Shown here: in pieces, positions 1 through 9,749 of the stretch
Numbering within the stretch: the first letter of the stretch is position 1
Layout of the letters: every line of letters starts with the position of its first letter
Assembly: GCA_000247545.1 (NCBI GenBank)
Contig: CP003316.1
Span: forward strand, 1 to 64,000
Reading direction: 5' to 3'
Origin: Pyrobaculum oguniense TE7
GTDB taxonomy: Archaea > Thermoproteota > Thermoprotei > Thermoproteales > Thermoproteaceae
Length of the DNA: 64,000 nucleotides
The notes under the pieces: generated by a model
Database searches by the model: none
What the model was told of the DNA's origin: nothing
Seen by the model: only the letters and a program-made list of their open reading frames with translations
Made by a program: the position numbers and the translations under genes

Positions 1-213
1 TTATTTCTGTGCCCTCTGCAGTAGCAGAAGCGCGAATTTGTAGTAGGGGTCGTTTCGGCTTTGTAACAGCTCGTTTACCATCTCCTGGGGCATGGCCTTG
101 ATTATCGCCATGCCCCAGTCCGCCGGCATCTCGACGACGGCGCGGATGAAGCAGTCCCGCCAGTCCGCCTGCTGTTGCTGGGCGGCGCCGTCTGTCCTTA
201 TCTTCAGCCTCAT
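1..213 (-). CDS. Hypothetical protein, 70 aa
   Basis: I do not recognise this family. The product is a soluble 70-residue protein with a glutamine run (QQQQ) near residue 12 and a helical second half. It is the last gene of a minus-strand operon: its ATG overlaps the stop of the upstream 132-aa gene by 4 bases (210-213), so translation is probably coupled. The stop codon is at the window edge, positions 1-3, so the gene is complete. Consistent overlaps and GC-rich third positions support a real gene, but no function can be assigned. Confidence 0.55.
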   Translation of the reverse strand: MRLKIRTDGAAQQQQADWRDCFIRAVVEMPADWGMAIIKAMPQEMVNELLQSRNDPYYKFALLLLQRAQK

Positions 214-608
214 GGAGTTGCCGGGGTGGGCGGGGGATAAACCTTGCGCCTACTCACCTCTAGGAAGAGGATCGCCGCCTCTGTCACCAGGTCTTCGTAG
301 AGGATGTACCCGTCCTGGGCGAGGTGGGTGAACAGCCGGGAGGCCGCTTTGGCGACGGCGAGGTAGAAGCGCTCCGGCACCTCGCCCCTGAGAAAGACGT
401 AGAAGTTCGCCCTCACTAAAGACCCCCAGGCGGCTAAGACCGCCGGGAGGGCCGCGGCGCACGCGGTCGCGTCTACTGGGCACCTCCCCCGCCCGCAGAG
501 GGGGGCGTACCTCAGACAGCGGCACCAGTACGCCGCCATTTCCCACAACACCTCTTGCAGATAGGCAAACCTGAGCAAGGCCCTGGGGTGCGGCCGGCAA
601 GCCCTCAC
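210..608 (-). CDS. Hypothetical protein, 132 aa, cysteine-containing
   Basis: This unrecognised gene is third in the minus-strand four-gene operon. It overlaps its neighbours by 4 bases on both sides (605-608 and 210-213). The N-terminal half contains cysteines (CRCLRYAPLCGRGRC) that could bind a metal or an Fe-S cluster, though no standard motif is complete. The rest is predicted mostly helical, with a proline-rich tail. The 4-base overlaps suggest a co-translated complex. A 152-aa ORF in another frame over this region is a GC-rich shadow. Confidence 0.55.
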   Translation of the reverse strand: MRACRPHPRALLRFAYLQEVLWEMAAYWCRCLRYAPLCGRGRCPVDATACAAALPAVLAAWGSLVRANFYVFLRGEVPERFYLAVAKAASRLFTHLAQDGYILYEDLVTEAAILFLEVSRRKVYPPPTPATP

Positions 609-1234
609 GCCAGCCCCCGGGCGATGCGGATGGCCCTCCTCGCCGCCTCGGGGCTCCTCCTGTAGATCTCCACGAGCTCCCCAGCCAGCCGGAGCAGCTC
701 CCCATCACCCCTCACGGCTTCGCAGAGAGCCTCGGCGTCCAGCGCCATAGACCCGCCCCGGCCCTCGGCCCACTCCGCCGCCCCCGAGGCCTCGCCCACG
801 GCGACGGCGGCGGGCGCCTCCGCCGGCACCCCCTCCGCCCGGGGAGGGCGCCGTAGCTGGCCGAGGGCGCCCGCCTCTGCGTAGAGCTTGGCCACTGCCC
901 TCTCGTCTAGGATAAACCCCCTCCTCGTCCCGTCTAGGTACTTGACCAGCTCCAGAGCCTCCCCCGCGGGGTCGTCTGCGTATAGGACCACCGTGAGCTT
1001 GGCGTTGGGCATGCGGAAGGCGTAGGCCCTCCCCTTGCCATCTGTTATCACCAAGGTGTTCTCGGCCAAGTTCTCCTCTTGTAGGTACTTGAAGAATATC
1101 TGCTTGGCAAAGTCGGCGTATTGGGCTATTTTTTCGGGGGGCTTGGTGAGGACAAGGGCCCCGCGCGGTATGTGCTCCCCCTCGGCGACGCAGGCCCAGC
1201 CCCTCCTCAGCTTAACCTCTTTTACACACTTCAC
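605..1234 (-). CDS. Hypothetical protein, 209 aa, GTG start
   Basis: I do not recognise this family. The start is GTG at 1234-1232, overlapping by 4 bases (GTGA) the stop at 1231-1233 that ends the corrected frame of the upstream gene. The N-terminal 110 residues look like a compact alpha/beta domain with alternating hydrophobic strands (TLVITDGKGRAYAF, KLTVVLYADD). An alanine, glycine and proline-rich linker at about residues 125-160 leads to a helical C-terminal domain. The layout suggests an adaptor, but no function can be inferred. Confidence 0.55.
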   Translation of the reverse strand: MKCVKEVKLRRGWACVAEGEHIPRGALVLTKPPEKIAQYADFAKQIFFKYLQEENLAENTLVITDGKGRAYAFRMPNAKLTVVLYADDPAGEALELVKYLDGTRRGFILDERAVAKLYAEAGALGQLRRPPRAEGVPAEAPAAVAVGEASGAAEWAEGRGGSMALDAEALCEAVRGDGELLRLAGELVEIYRRSPEAARRAIRIARGLA

Positions 1235-2009
1235 GGCGCTAGGGGCCGAGGAGTGAAGAGGCTCCCCCTCTGCTCCTTCTGGGAGGCCTTCTTGACAGCT
1301 TTACAGGCGGCCAGCCGCCGAGCGCCCCGTCGATGTACGGCTCCCTCCCGGTCTCGGCCCAGTACTTGAATAGGGCCAGGGCCTCCAGCCTCCTCCCCCT
1401 CATGGAGGAGGCGGTTGACCGGCAGCCCGCCAGCTCCTCCGCCGGGGGGAGGTCTTGGAAGAGGGGGGCTAGCCACCTCCTCGGCTCCTCCAAGGCCTCC
1501 TTGGCCGCCCCCTCGTCAGCAACCACGTCCCACAGCGCCGCGCCGTGGCGCTCTCTGAACTTCTTGTTTAGGTGGATGCACCTCCCCAGAAGCCTCAGGG
1601 ACCTAGGCGGCGAGGAGAGGAGGGCCGTGTGGGAGACTGGGCAGGCGATGGGCAAGCCGCAGCCCGGCCGCTCAGCAACCTCCCAGCGCTCCGCCACTGA
1701 GGGGAAGCGGTCCTCCCTCAGCGCGTCCCACCACTCGGCGTAAGGCCCAGCAAACCTCGCGTCGAGGAGGTGGAGCAGAAGGGGCACGTGTTGAGGAAAC
1801 CTCCTGGCAAGCTCCCCCACAGAGCCCACCCCCAAGCCAGCCGCCCTCCCAGCCCTCTCCAAATCCTCGCAGAGGCCCCCCAGCTCTGGGCAGAACTCCT
1901 CCACCCTCTCGTCCAACAACACAAGGGGAGGCCACTTGGCAAAGTACAGCCTACCCCTAGGGACATACGCCGCGCCTTCCGTAAAGGCCATAGCGGAGAA
2001 TATACACAT
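1231..2009 (-). CDS. Hypothetical protein, about 255 aa, with a probable frameshift near its 3' end
   Basis: This is the first gene of the minus-strand operon. The frame that starts at 2009 (or ATG 1991) stops at 1239 after an odd arginine-rich tail. Switching frame at the C4 tract 1325-1328 (G4 on the coding strand, one base short) gives a lysine-rich tail (AACKAVKKASQKEQ) ending at TGA 1233-1231. That stop makes the same 4-base overlap with the next gene as the two junctions downstream, which is why I extend the gene to 1231. The function is unknown; a few Cys and His residues in the middle do not form a recognised motif. Confidence 0.5.
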
Positions 2010-3037
2010 CTTAATATGCCTTTTACGTATATTTATTTGATTTAAGAGGGGGACTTTACTGAAACTACTTAGGCGTTAAGTTGGATAAAAACATATACAG
2101 GGTTGAAACAATAATCCAGAGGTATCTTCAGACGGCGACATCTAGAAGCCATGGTGTTAAGCCATGTTAATGACAATCCAAAAGTACAAATCTTCTGTAA
2201 ATATATCCCTTGGTAAGAGCCCTGGGTCAAAAACGCTTTTGGTAGTGATAGTTCTGTTATTAGCTATTGTTAAGCCTCTCTTTTGTAAACAACTATCCTC
2301 GCGAGGAAACATACAGGGTAATAGAAAAGGGCTACACTGCTCTAGTCGCTAACTACACCACTCTGTTGAAAAATACCACGCATTTTAATTTGGCTTATCT
2401 AGCAAAGCTTCCGACGATCTCAAGCCGTGCCAAGCCACATGCTTTGGCTGATGTACGTGCCGGCTGGTTGCGCGCACGGCGGCGCACAGACGTTTAGCGG
2501 GGCCAATGACCGCCTACACGGGCGATTGGATGAGCGCCATACGCTACTATGAACACAGCGCCGGGGCAATGAATTACAGCACGTGGACATGGACCCCGGC
2601 AGTTGCAAGAGGTATCCTTCAAAAGAGCATTCAAAGAGCAAATTACTCAATACGCAAACACTGCGGCTTCTCTAGTTGCTGTATCGCTCTAACATCTTTG
2701 GCGCAACTCCCAAATTTAAGGTGTCAAAAACTAAGTCGAGATTGCCGACTTGCCTATTCATATACTTCTGCGATAAGTGTAGCGTTTGGGGATGGATGTG
2801 GTTCCCCCTAGACTCCTAGACTCCCACTGCCTAGGCGGTCGTTGCCGTAGGCGCACATCTCCGCCGCGTCTACGACCTTGAGTCAAGAGTTGCCGTAGCT
2901 TGGTGCCTATTCTCACCCAGCCAGACCGGCGCGGCGCTTGACGACATTTAGCACCGTATATTTGCGTAAGAGGATCCATCTAAAAGTATCCGCACTGTAA
3001 TTGACACATTAATATATTAAGAAAATTTCTACCCTTC
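2010..3037. other. 1-kb gene-poor stretch with decayed coding remnants
   Basis: I see no intact gene here. The stretch is more AT-rich than its surroundings. At 2164-2280 a frame begins with a lysine-rich segment followed by a hydrophobic run (LLVVIVLLLAIV), like a signal or membrane anchor. A second frame from about 2290 continues with a sequence containing N-glycosylation-like sequons (ANYTTLLKNTTHFN). A third from 2506 has a tryptophan and tyrosine-rich run. Together these look like a secreted protein gene broken by several indels. The decamer GTTGCCGTAG occurs twice (near 2844 and 2888). The end holds the TATA box of the next gene (about 3009-3017). Confidence 0.35.
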
Positions 3038-3955
3038 ATGGAGAGGGAGAAGAGGGATAATGCCTCTTCGCAGCAGTATAGCAACCCAGTTCTACAACTT
3101 GCCGACGAGTTGAGCCGGTACTTGGCCACCACCCAGCCTCCCCCTAGAGAAGAGGATAAGAGGATGCGGGAGATAGCGGATCAAATAATGAAAGAGACGA
3201 TGGAGAAGGTGCGCCTTATGGGATGCGAAAATTTGTCTCAGAAGTCGGAAGGCCTCAGCGATTATGAAATTGCGATATTAGACGCGTTGAGGTGTTTTGG
3301 GTCTTACCCAGAGCTTATCTGCAACTGCTTGGAGGGCGGCCGTGGCGCTCTCTGCGCCTTGGCTAAGGCTGTCCGCGCCGTTGCGAAGAGGGTGGCTGAC
3401 ATGCTCCTAGACCTGGGGGAGGTGGCCGACGCGGCGTATTTCTCATCTAGGTCGTTGAGGAAGTTGGGCATAGACTGGGAGGAGGCGACCCGCGGGCTAG
3501 GCGCCAAGGCGGCGGAGGTAATGGACAAGACGGCGGAGTACTGCGGCCTACCGCAGCGGTGCCGTGCGCTACCGCCCGCCGAGGTGTACACCTTGGCGAA
3601 ATTCGCCGACGCCGTTGCCCACGGGGGCGTAGACCCCGAGGCGGTCAGGCGCGTAGTAGTCAGCGACTCCGCCACAATCGCGGCGGTGCGCGATGCATTC
3701 CCCAAGGCCACCAGCGACAGCGAAGCGGCCAGGCTGGCGGCGGTGGTGGCAAAGGCGCTGGGGGAGGTCTACAAAGAACTAGCCGCAACTCGCGACAAGT
3801 CCGCGACGGGCGGAGACGCGGCGGTACTGGCGCAGATAAAGACGGGGAAGCGCGCCGAGCCGGAGCTCGTCCACCTAAAAGAAAAACAGCTCTGCGCCCT
3901 CCTAGCCGTCACAGTTGCGGCAAACGCCGGGTGGCCAGGCCAAGGGGGGAATTAG
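3038..3955 (+). CDS. Hypothetical protein, 305 aa, helical
   Basis: I do not recognise this family. The ATG lies 25 bases after the centre of an AT-rich box (ttaatatattaa), as expected for a leaderless transcript. The first 60 residues are charged and polar, and the rest is predicted almost entirely alpha-helical and alanine-rich. Cysteines cluster around residues 63-106 and 169-176. There is no signal peptide or membrane segment. It is transcribed towards the broken gene at 3978-6258 and stands alone. Pyrobaculum genomes contain expanded families of such helical unknowns, and this could be one, but I cannot name it. Confidence 0.6.
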   Translation: MEREKRDNASSQQYSNPVLQLADELSRYLATTQPPPREEDKRMREIADQIMKETMEKVRLMGCENLSQKSEGLSDYEIAILDALRCFGSYPELICNCLEGGRGALCALAKAVRAVAKRVADMLLDLGEVADAAYFSSRSLRKLGIDWEEATRGLGAKAAEVMDKTAEYCGLPQRCRALPPAEVYTLAKFADAVAHGGVDPEAVRRVVVSDSATIAAVRDAFPKATSDSEAARLAAVVAKALGEVYKELAATRDKSATGGDAAVLAQIKTGKRAEPELVHLKEKQLCALLAVTVAANAGWPGQGGN

Positions 3956-3977
3956 CGTATTCCCAAACTCCACGCCT

Positions 3978-6258
3978 CTAGCATATAAACGAAAAAACTT
4001 CAGAGCCGTCTGGCCTATACGCGGTGATTTTAGTAAAGAGGTAGTAGCGCACCCCTTCCGCATGGCTAAAGTAGCGCGACTCGTAGAGTAAATGCTCGAC
4101 ATACGCCGGGTTTATGTAGACCACCAACGCGGTGCTACTATCCGCTACTCTCTGGACGACTTTAGTTACGCTGAAGTTCTCAGATGCCAATACACTTAGT
4201 ACTGTTAGGTAGTCCGGCGTGGAGACTTGTAGGTTCTTGTCGAGCACTATGTACGGAGACCGCCTCGCCGCCTGCGCAATTGCCCTCACCGCGCCGCGGA
4301 GGGCCTCAGCCGACACCCCGCCACCCACGGCGTCTCTAACCACTTCAAGAAACGCCCCTCCGGCGAGGCACTCGACGCATCTCTCTAGGCGTAACTTAAA
4401 ATTATCAAAGAGGTTGTCAAGCGCCTCCACCCGTAACCCCCAATCGGTCCACGCGCCGTAGAGGGCGTAGGTGGCCGCAGTCGCCGCGCTTTCGATTAAA
4501 GCTGGAGAGACGTACGGAAATCCGCCGCCCCAGGCCCGGGCCGGCCTCTTCGCCACCAACATCACGGCCTTCACGATGGCCTGCGCCGTTTTTTCCAGAT
4601 AAGAGGGGGGCACCCACCCGTTTTCCAACATCTGCCCCAACAGCCCATACGCCACCGATGAGCTGAGCGTCACTTCACCCCCCTCCACCCCTGTATCCTC
4701 CAAGCGCCTGCTGATGCTAAGATAGCGTATTTCCTCGCCCCACATCTTCCAGACGAGGTACCTAGCCAGGACTGTGAGGAATACCTTCAAGAGATTTAGT
4801 ATTGGGCGGATCCCGGAGCTGAGCGACAGTAACCACAGCCCCCTCGCCACGTTTTTAAGCGTTAAGCCCGGCGCCAGCTCTGAAAGGAGGGGGTTCCATA
4901 TTATGATAGCCGGCTCCAGCTCGTCGCCGCTTGCGATGTATTCAGCTAGCTCGCTACTGTTTTTCACTAAGAGTATCTGCGTCTGTTGGCCACCCGGCTC
5001 AGGTACGTCGAGAGGCCCCGGGGCGATGGTCGCCACGTACTGCGAATCCAGCTCCGTAGCCCTCGAGGCGACGGCTGTCACGTACTGTGGGTCTAGCTCC
5101 GCGGTCTTCCCTAGGCCCTCCTCCGGCGCGTTGTCCACGTCGTCGTACTTGCCGTCTAGCACGTAGAGGGCTGATTTGCGTAATTCGTACTTACGGTGTC
5201 TGTACTTGAGGAAGTATTCGAGGACTTGGTCCACGGCCAGCGCCAGCTCGAGGGTGCGTCTCAAGACGCCTAGGTTGGTTATCCTTAGCCTATTCTTCTC
5301 CAAGGGGAGGAAGTAGAGGTTGTAGGAGAGCGCCGTGTTGTACAAGCTTGTATTACGCCGCGGGTCCTCGCCGACGTAGTCGCTTAGGTAGACGTCTTTT
5401 ATATCCTGTTTTCCACGTCTTTGTCGTGTATGAGGGCGACGTAGGTCTCGAACCAGTCCCGCGGCGCCACCGCCGGCGACGCGTCTAGGCGGGGGGCCTC
5501 GCCCAGCGTCACTTGCCCCGACGTGGCGGCCTCCACGTACTCTCTGAGCTTTTCGTAAGGCGCCGTCTCGTGTAGCGGTATGAGGTCGTAGGCCACGCCG
5601 ATGGATTTGAGCATGTCTAGCCAGTAGGAAAACACCATGTTCTGCGCCAAGCGGTACTCCGAGGGCGTGGCTTCGAGCCTTACCACCACAGACTGGCCGA
5701 ACCTCCTCGTGAGGTCGCCCCACCCCACGACGTAGGTTAAGAACTTATACCAATCGCCCCCTTTACCCATGACAGGCATTAACACCAAGTCCTTGTCTCC
5801 ATAACGCCAGTATGTAACGATATTTCTACCGCTGGCCAGTATCCACGCAACGGCGCGTTTGCAACCCGTGCCGTCTAGTCTGCCGCGGTAGAAGTTAACG
5901 CCGCCTTCGCCTCTCCACTCGCTGAAGCCGTAGACCAGCAGGCAACACTCGGGGCAAGAGTCGCCTTGGTAATGAGGAGCTCGCCGTCTCTGTACTCTAT
6001 CAGCGGCTTGCACATAATGCGGGGGCCGCACTGGGCGTTCATGGCGTTTTGGAGAAATTCGCGAATAGCCGAAGCCACATCGCCAACATCCGCTAAGCCT
6101 GCGACGTTTATGCTAAGCAGTGACGCCACGCCAAACGGCTCAAACTCGTACCTAGCCGCCAGGTCCTTAACCCTCTCAACGGTGAGGTCAGTGCCCTTTA
6201 AAGAGTTGGCGTTAAGAGGTTGCATCTTTATCTTTAAGATTTCAGACAAGCGCTCCAT
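3978..6258 (-). pseudogene. Large unrecognised gene broken by two single-base frameshifts
   Basis: Three reading frames in order make one protein of roughly 750 residues. Frame one runs from ATG 6258 to about 5966. Frame two covers about 5966-5410 and contains CPEC followed by LLVYGF. Frame three runs from about 5410 to the stop at 3978. Both joins need a -1 step, one at AAGGC (5964-5967) and one at an A4 tract on the coding strand (5409-5412), as if one base were missing at each. No piece has its own sensible start. The C-terminal part is rich in leucine helices. I cannot assign a family. Its position next to a defence operon makes a defence-related role possible. Confidence 0.55.
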
Positions 6259-6532
6259 ACCCCCGTACGCCCTCCGTGATAGATGTATTTAACCCCAAGA
6301 ACCCAGCCCATATAGCAAAAACGGGACTTGGTGTAGACCATTACTAGAATTTATCGAGTGCTTTTAAAGTTTTAGTCTCTTCGTGAGATAGTTAGCACAA
6401 GTTTATCGCTTCGTTTTAGTCAGTCCTGCAAAGACTTAACTTGCCCCTCTAAGGGTGTCTAACATTTAGCTTGCAACATCGGCTAGGGGCAGATGGAGTC
6501 TAAAGGTTATAAAACACGTCCATTTGATATAT

Positions 6533-6715
6533 ATGAAGTGTCCCTACTGCGGCGCCGAAAACGTGGAGGCCGTGAAGAGGTGGGAGATGCCCAAGATGGG
6601 CTACAGAGTGACCCACTACCGTTGCAAACACTGCGGCGGACTCTTCAACCACTACGTCGGAAAGGGGAGAGAGTTTGTCCTGAGGGTTAGACCGAGGAGG
6701 ATCCAAGGGGGATAA
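6533..6715 (+). CDS. Small zinc-ribbon protein, 60 aa
   Basis: The protein has two CxxC knuckles, CPYC at residues 3-6 and CKHC about 30 residues later, which form a classic zinc ribbon followed by a basic tail (RVRPRRIQGG). ATG 6533 is preferred over the in-frame TTG 6524 because a TATA-like box (ttataaaa, 6507-6514) lies about 23 bases upstream. Small zinc ribbons of this type often bind nucleic acid or associate with transcription and modification complexes. It lies just 57 bases before the DUF1156 methylase on the same strand and may be an accessory gene of that locus, though it has its own promoter. Confidence 0.7.
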   Translation: MKCPYCGAENVEAVKRWEMPKMGYRVTHYRCKHCGGLFNHYVGKGREFVLRVRPRRIQGG

Positions 6716-6772
6716 AAAACCCCCAAAAACTCCGGGGACGAATTATTAAAAACTCCCAGAACGTGGATTTAT

Positions 6773-9749
6773 ATGGAGACTTATTTTATGCCCAGCTTCC
6801 CTGCCGAAGCCGTTAACGAATATTCCAAGGTGGAGAAGGGCCCCGGCCGGCCGCCTCACTGGGAAATGGTGTTTTGGTGGACTAGGAAGCCCCTGGCCTC
6901 TGCCCGTGCCGCCATAGCCGCCGCCCTTCTCCCCAGCGGCGCCTACCCCACACAAGAGCAGTTCCTCAACGACCTCTTCCCATGCCGGCACGAGAGGAAG
7001 ACAGCACACGCCTGCAACCCCTCGCCCAGACTGGTGGAGAAACTAAGGGGCAAGAAGCTCCTAGATCCTTTTGCCGGCTTTGGCTCAATCCCGCTGGAGG
7101 CGATGCGCCTTGGCCTAGACGTCACAGCCGTGGAGTTGTTACCCACAGCCTACGTGTTCCTCAAGGCCGTGTTGGAGTACCCACACAGATACGGCCGGGA
7201 AGTGGTTGAGACCACGGGGCGGGAGGTGAAAGAGCTGGGTCTTGAGGACGTTGCAAAGAAGTTCAGCGGCGCCAGGCAGATAAGCGACTCAGGGAGGTAC
7301 AAAGTGCCTCGGCTTATCTACGACGTGGCGAGGTGGGGCCGCTGGGTGGCCCAGCGGCTGAGAGAGGATCCGGACATAAAAGAGCTCTACGACGAAAACG
7401 TCGCCGTCTACATCGGGACTTGGGAGGTCAAGTGCCCCGCGGGGGATCACTACACACCGCTGGTGGGGAACTGGTGGCTGGCCCGGGTAAAGACGGGTAA
7501 GGAATATGAGAGGCTTGCTTGGATGACGTGGCGCGACGGCAAGATAGAAGTAGTAGATCTCAACGAGGAGTGCCGAAAGATAAAAGCTGGAAACTGCAAC
7601 ATGCTTAAAGCCGTCGTTAAGACCGGAGGAGAGGAGGAAGAAGGCGGCTCGGTGGAGTGGGGCGGCATGAAATTCGTCGTCCCCGGTAAGAATGTGGATG
7701 GAAAAGGTGAAGTAGCCAAGTGTCTCCACTGCCGCGTTGACATAGATCACAGAGTTGTAGACGGAAGGCTCAAGAAGCCCGTTAAGGGGCGGAAAAAAGA
7801 AGGCGAGTGGTATGTGAAGTGGGCGTTGCGCCAGTGGAACAATAACCTCGAGCGCTATCTCAATGGCGAAATAACACTCCAAGAGCTAAGAAACAGCCTA
7901 GCGAGACCAATCTTACTTATAAAGGTCAAGCTAAAGAATAACGACCTCGAATTCGAGCTTGCAACACCGCAAGATGCTGAGAAGTTGTGGAAAGCACTAG
8001 AAAAACTAAAACAGATGTGGGGAGATCCGGATATACCTTACGAAAACATACAGCCTTATGGTGGAGCTACATTAGGTGATATATACAAAATATTTATCAA
8101 ATACAGAAACTTATTTAACCCGCGCCAGCTTTTGACCCTAGTCAAGCTCGTGAAGCTGGTACGCGAGACCGGGAAGAGAGTAGAGGAAGAGAAGCTGAGG
8201 GAGGGCTGGAGCAGGGAAGACGCGCACAAGTACGCAGAGGCAGTAACAACATACCTAGCAATAGCACTATGCAAACATGCTGACTGGAATAGTATAGTGT
8301 CTGGTTGGCAATTGTCATACCTAATAGCCGCCCACACATTAGCAATGAGAGGTATAGCAATAGTGTGGAATTGGGGAGAATATAACCCATTATCCAAATA
8401 TAGAGGAACTATAAAGGCTATGTTGGAAAACGTTATCGATGGTTTGTCTTATCTTGTTAACGCTGTTTCTGGTAGTCCTAGCGGGGTCAGGGTTTTGCTT
8501 GATGATGCTACTACGCTGGACAAGCTTAGCGGGGAGAAGTTCGATCTTATTGTCACAGATCCGCCTTATGCCTATGATGTAGCCTATGCGGAGCTCAGTG
8601 ATTTCTACTATGTCTGGCTTAAGCGGGCTCTAAGCGATAACGATGGGAGGTCCCTTAAGCCGAGGTTTCTGCAAGAATCCTTTTTCGACGAGTTCGGCGA
8701 GGAGATCCCCACGCAGTGGAAGGTCTTTGCGCCGCGGGAGGTGTCGGAAAGCGAGGGCAGGCGCGAGTATTTTAAGAGCGAACCGTTTGAAGTATTGTTG
8801 GCGAGGGCCTTCACAAACCTGCTCCGCTTCTTGAAGGAGAATGGCCACTTAGTGGTGTACTACGTGGCTAAGAAGCCCGAGGCGTGGGCGGCCTTTGTGA
8901 GGGCTCTGTGGGAGGGGGCTGGGCTTGAGCTAGTGGCGGCGCATCCGGTGGCTACAGAGAGCGAGGAGAGCGTGGTGGCGAGGGGCAAGGCCTCGGTGCT
9001 TGGGGGCTATTTGTCGGTGTGGCGGCGGAGGAGGGGGGAGAGGCCTCTGGAGCTGTCTGATAGAGAGGCGGTCGTGAAGGCGGTGGCGGAGAGGTTCAAG
9101 CAATTCTCAAGCCAGGCGCGGGGCGCGAAGGGCCACACTCTGTGGGTCTACGCCTACCTCGCCGCGCTGAGCTTCTTGACGGAGCACTGGCCCGTCAAGA
9201 GGCGGGGGGCGGAGCTTCGCGCGGAGGAGCTGGTGGAGGCGGCTGTCGACTTGGCCTTCGAGGCGTTGCTAAGAGACGCCGGGGTTGAGCTGGCGGACGC
9301 CGCGTCTAGGGCGTACCTTGCGTTAAGGCTACTGGAGGGCAAAGAGGGGAGGGTGGACAGCGACGTGCTCTCCCACGTGGAGAGGGCCGTGGGGGGTTTC
9401 GGCCAGCGACTTGGTGAAGTGGGGGCTTGTGAGGCCGGTGGAGGCCGGCGGGGCTAGGGTGGCTAAGAGGAAGGTGTTTGAGGTGCTGGCGCCGAGATCG
9501 GACACCGTGGAGGAGTTTAAGCGGGTTTACGCCTATCAGAGGGAGAAGTCCCCCGCCCTGGACTGCCTCAGGCAACTACAGCTCAACGCGGTGGCTAGGT
9601 CGCCTGTGAAGTGCTCGCCGGTGGCCAGGGAGGAGGCGGAGAAGCTGGCCAAGGCGCTTTTAGAAATGGCGAGGGCCGGCCTAATCGATGGGGAGGACGC
9701 AGACGTCAAGGCGCTGAAAGTCGCCTTAGGGGCGGAGTGGTGGGCATGA
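6773..9749 (+). CDS. DUF1156 adenine-specific DNA methylase with Zn ribbon (C-terminus frameshifted)
   Basis: This is a large N6-adenine DNA methyltransferase of the COG1743/DUF1156 type. The AdoMet-binding motif DPFAGFGSIPLE is at residues 98-109 and the catalytic DPPY at 596-599, with paired CxxC-like cysteines between them (for example CLHC near residue 323). The N-terminal W-H-W segment is typical of DUF1156. The first frame stops at 9457. A one-base change in the G6 tract at 9391-9396 restores a frame that continues with about 110 residues (SDLVKWGLVRPVEAGG) to TGA 9747-9749, overlapping the next gene's ATG by 4 bases. The middle (about 7750-8500) is AT-richer than the ends. It probably marks host DNA in a restriction-like defence system. 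Confidence 0.85.

Noticed and set aside
250-708. 152-aa minus-strand frame
   Set aside because: It is out of frame with two well-supported overlapping genes, arginine/glycine-rich and lacks a promoter.
7289-7882. 197-aa minus-strand frame opposite the methylase
   Set aside because: It is antisense to a conserved coding region and has no own start signals.
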